A stretch of 64,000 nucleotides of DNA from the NCBI RefSeq assembly GCF_001659605.2, contig NC_035175.2, forward strand, positions 28,739,705 to 28,803,704, in the 5' to 3' direction. The DNA is from Manihot esculenta. Taxonomy: Eukaryota; Streptophyta; Magnoliopsida; Malpighiales; Euphorbiaceae. A model generated the notes under the pieces. That model was not told the origin of the DNA. It saw nothing but the letters and a program-made list of their open reading frames with translations, and ran no database searches. Positions 60,993 to 64,000 of the stretch are shown here, piece after piece. Both the position numbers and the translations under genes were made by a program. How positions within the stretch are numbered: the stretch's first letter is position 1; every line of letters begins with the position of its first letter.

Positions 60993-63900
60993 TAATTCAA
61001 GATCTTATAATTTGAAGATGATTTCAATATCGTTAGTTAAATTGATAAATAAATATATTTATCTAATTTAATTTTAAAATATCATTAAATCACATCATAA
61101 TTGATTTCAACATAGAAAATCACTGGCTATAAAGAAAAAATATTTTATAATTAATAAATGATATATAAATACTTTGCCCGCTTTAAGAATAATTAAATAT
61201 ATAAAATTTAAACATACATACTTTAATAATTTTTATTTTTAAAATATTATTTTAGTAATCAATTTTAATAATTTGTCTTAAAAATTTCCTTTTGAACTTT
61301 AAAAGTCACAATCATTTCAAATTTAATGTTCAAATTAGGTTTATTTTTTTACAAAAATATATTAAATATTATTTCTTTTTAATTTTTATTATATCAAAGT
61401 AAAACTATTATTTAAAATATTAATTAATTGCAAATATATTTAAAATATCATTGGTTCCTTTTTGTTTTGTTGGTGGGGGTGGGGGGAAGGGGGCAGGTTA
61501 AGATTATTTATTTTCGATCTCTTTGGGGTAGTGTGATTCTTAAATTACGTGCCAAAGAATGATGAATGTCTCCATGTCCTTGATTCTGAAATTAACCTAT
61601 TACTTCGCATGCATCCGAATATTCTATATCCATACTTTTATCCGCCAGCTTTTTATTAAATTCAATTAAGAAAATTGGATCATCTCAAAATTGAAAAAAA
61701 AAATATATAAATAGATTTAATTTAATTGATGAATACAAAATTAATTTTTGGAAATATAAAAATTCTCTGTTATTAGTTAGTATTTCATTAGAAAAATTTT
61801 TAAATAATTATTTTTTATATATAAAATTTTACGTAAAAACACAAGCCCTTAATTTTCTTTTGAGATAAAATTAATTTTGATATGTGCAAGTTAATTTGAA
61901 AATACCCTAATAATTAATCACAAATTTTTCAAAAATATTTTAAAAATGTGATTGCGAGAAACTAATTTGAATTAAATTTATAGGAGGATATACTTATCAA
62001 AAGTGCTTAATTTAGAAATAGAGATGAACCTTAAATTTTATAAAAGTTCAAGGACTAGACAGTAATTTTTAAAAGTAAAATTATAATATCTTCAATCTAT
62101 GATCCTAAGATTAAAACTCCCATTTGCTATGCTTACAGATTTAGTACAGTGTTAAGTACATTTAAATAAATATGATAAATTTTAAATTTGGGCTAAATTA
62201 TAGAATATTACCTTAAGTTTTTGTTTCAGATTTTACAGGTAGGAGGATTGATAAGTGAGAGACTGAAGCACCCAAAGAAGTGGTTAATTGAGTTGGCGCT
62301 ATGGATGCTTTCTACATGGATTGGAACTTTCATTCTGTGTGGGCTATCAAGCATTTCACTCCATTTTCCCTATTTCCAAACTTTTTCTCAACTCCCACTC
62401 CACAAAAGGGAACAGATTTTGCATTCTTGGTCTCTCAGCTTTTTCTATCCCCTCAGGATGCTTTTCAAGGCTATCAAACTTCTTACCCTCATTGTCTTCT
62501 TCTCTCAGGTACCAATTCTCTCCCTTTCCTTTATTTTCTTTTTAATTTTTCCCCTTTCTGATTGAGCTTTTACTGAAATTTTATGGCATTGAATAAAAAA
62601 CACTAGTTTTGATTTCTTCTCTAGACCATATTGAAAAAAAGGAAAAATCATAGAATCGACTTATCATGGATTTAAGACACAGTACCTGTAGCGAAAACTA
62701 CATGTTTGTGTTTTGATTACCATGAACCAGGTATAGGCAAGAATTGTTTGAGAAAGCAAAACATGTTTTGACCAAGAAATAACATTTTTCTCTCTTGGTT
62801 CGTGGTGGACCTGGTACAAGGAAGAAAATAACAAAGCAATGTGATCTCACTTTTGCATATTCATTTTCAGGTAGATGAGAAAAATGAAAACCTGACATGG
62901 AAGGCAATAGGCTATCCAGGGCCTGACCCAGAATTCAAAGCATTAAAACTATCTCAATATGGAAAATTAGAGGACAAGGAAGATGATGAAGAAGAAGAAG
63001 ATGATGATGAGGAAGAAAAACTCTTTGCACCTCTTCACAGAGGACTTGTTAATATGAACCTTCCACGAGATAGACTTGCAAACTCTCTCCAGCTTGCTGG
63101 ATTCCCTGTCTTAACCCACCGACCGAAAAGTAATGCAGCCTGCAGCCCATCTAATCCCTCTTTGGTTATTCAATGTGATGCAGTAGTAGTTGGTTCTGGT
63201 TCAGGTGGTGGTGTAGTTGCTGGTGTTCTTGCAAAAGCTGGTTATAAAGTGCTTGTAATTGAGAAGGGAAGTTATTTTGCAAGAAGTAATCTCTCTCTTC
63301 TTGAAGGTCCTACAATGGATGAAATGTACCTTGGAGGTGGTCTAATGGCAACTGATGATATGGGAATTGTAATACTTGCAGGATCTACAGTAGGTGGAGG
63401 TTCTGCAATCAATTGGTCAGCTTCTATCAGAACCCCACAACATGTGATTAATGAATGGAGTGATCGATATGATCTGGAGATTTTTGATAGTACATTATAC
63501 AAAGAAGCACTAGATGTTGTGTGCCAGAAAATGGGTGTTCAATCAGAAATTCATCAAGAAGGATTCAATAATTCCATTTTAAGAAAAGGTTGCCAAGAAC
63601 TGGGTTATCCTGTGAACAACATTCCTCGAAATTCCTCACCAGATCATTACTGTGGCTGGTGTTGTCTTGGCTGCAAGGATGGAAGAAAGAAAAGCACTTG
63701 TGAGACTTGGCTATTGGATTTAGTTAATTCAGGTAATGGGGCAATTCTTCCCAGGTGTGAGGCCATCAAGGTCTTGCACAAGGAAAAGAGAGGACGAAAT
63801 AGTAGAAGAACAGCAACAGGAGTTGCTTTCGAATTTGAATACGAGGGGGCAAAAGACTTGTGTGTGATTGAATCAAAAGTGACTATTGTTGCATCAGGTG

Positions 63901-64000
63901 CTATAAGTACTCCTCCTCTGTTGAAAAGGAGTGGCTTGAAAAATCCTAACATTGGCAAAAATCTACATCTCCATCCGGTGGTAATGGCTTGGGGCTACTT
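59457..64000 (+). CDS. FAO: Long-chain fatty alcohol oxidase, FAO family (5' part, three exons)
   Basis: FAO enzymes are membrane-bound FAD oxidases that turn long-chain fatty alcohols into aldehydes with release of hydrogen peroxide, in omega-oxidation and lipid breakdown. Exons are 59457-59696, 62239-62508 and 62871 to beyond the window; both introns (2542 and 362 bp) are GT-AG and phase 0. The 546 residues seen begin with FSSPQMDSLSALCDTLLP-like family sequence. Two hydrophobic segments lie in exon 2 (LSTWIGTFILCG; LLTLIVFF), then TWKAIGYPG. The FAD-binding GSGSGG is at 278-283, with an acidic residue 20 or so later (VIEKG). The family's NLHLHPV..AWGY closes the window. Family members are about 740 residues, so the C-terminal GMC domain with the catalytic His lies outside. 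Oddities are an acidic run at about 204-219 (EDKEDDEEEEDDDEEE) and a long first intron. No frameshift was seen. Confidence 0.93.
60956..60989. repeat. TA microsatellite in FAO intron 1
   Basis: 17 TA units in an otherwise very AT-rich intron. Confidence 0.9.

Noticed and set aside
62288..62561. Alternative open frames of 85-86 aa over FAO exon 2
   Set aside because: Only the third frame matches the FAO family and joins both neighbouring exons in phase.

Overview
This is a stretch of nuclear DNA from a flowering plant, most likely a eudicot. I cannot name the species from the sequence; the AT-rich intergenic DNA, intron style and retroelement types would fit a Euphorbiaceae-like genome, but that is inference. 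Only one host gene is evident: the 5' part of a long-chain fatty alcohol oxidase (FAO, GMC/FAD family) on the + strand from 59457 to beyond the window end. Almost everything from 1 to about 57 kb is LTR retrotransposon sequence, mostly nested element inside element. No tRNA, rRNA or CRISPR array was seen.

Layout. (1) Element H, 1-2669, +: a short Tat-like Ty3 element cut by the window edge, with a degraded gag and a 27-bp minisatellite. (2) 2670-5410: AT-rich intergenic DNA ending in a 30-bp minisatellite. (3) Element A, about 5411-41670, +: an old Tekay-like Ty3 chromovirus that has lost most of pol. It carries three insertions: element B (6170-15203, -, target duplication TTTCC) in its left LTR, a 3.2-kb solo LTR E (17357-20528, GTCCC) in its gag, and element C (22151-41551, -, TCATG) in its right LTR. 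C's protease is in turn split by element D (27721-37459, +, AAAAG). A, B, C and D belong to one family with LTRs of about 2.2 kb. (4) Element F, 42294-56963, -: a degraded Tat-like element with a gag and an antisense accessory ORF. Its gag is split by element G (45280-56328, -, GCATG), a SIRE-type Ty1/copia element whose two 1451-bp LTRs read as identical. G has intact-looking gag and pol plus a 412-aa extra ORF. (5) 56964-59377: intergenic DNA. (6) The FAO gene: TATA box, three exons seen, and a 2.5-kb first intron.

The most interesting signal is a 13-bp near-palindrome, TTCGGCCGCCGAA in the sense orientation. It contains the GCC-box core GCCGCC. It forms arrays just upstream of the LTR TATA boxes of both the Ty3 family and the unrelated Ty1/copia element G, in the same orientation to transcription. 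A third array lies inside G, upstream of a TATA-like site, a pyrimidine-rich leader, a GT-AG intron-like segment and the start of the extra ORF. This suggests an internal transcription unit. The Ty3 family also shows a conserved splice donor in the LTR and a conserved acceptor just before gag, which predicts a 1.9-kb leader intron that would remove the primer-binding site.
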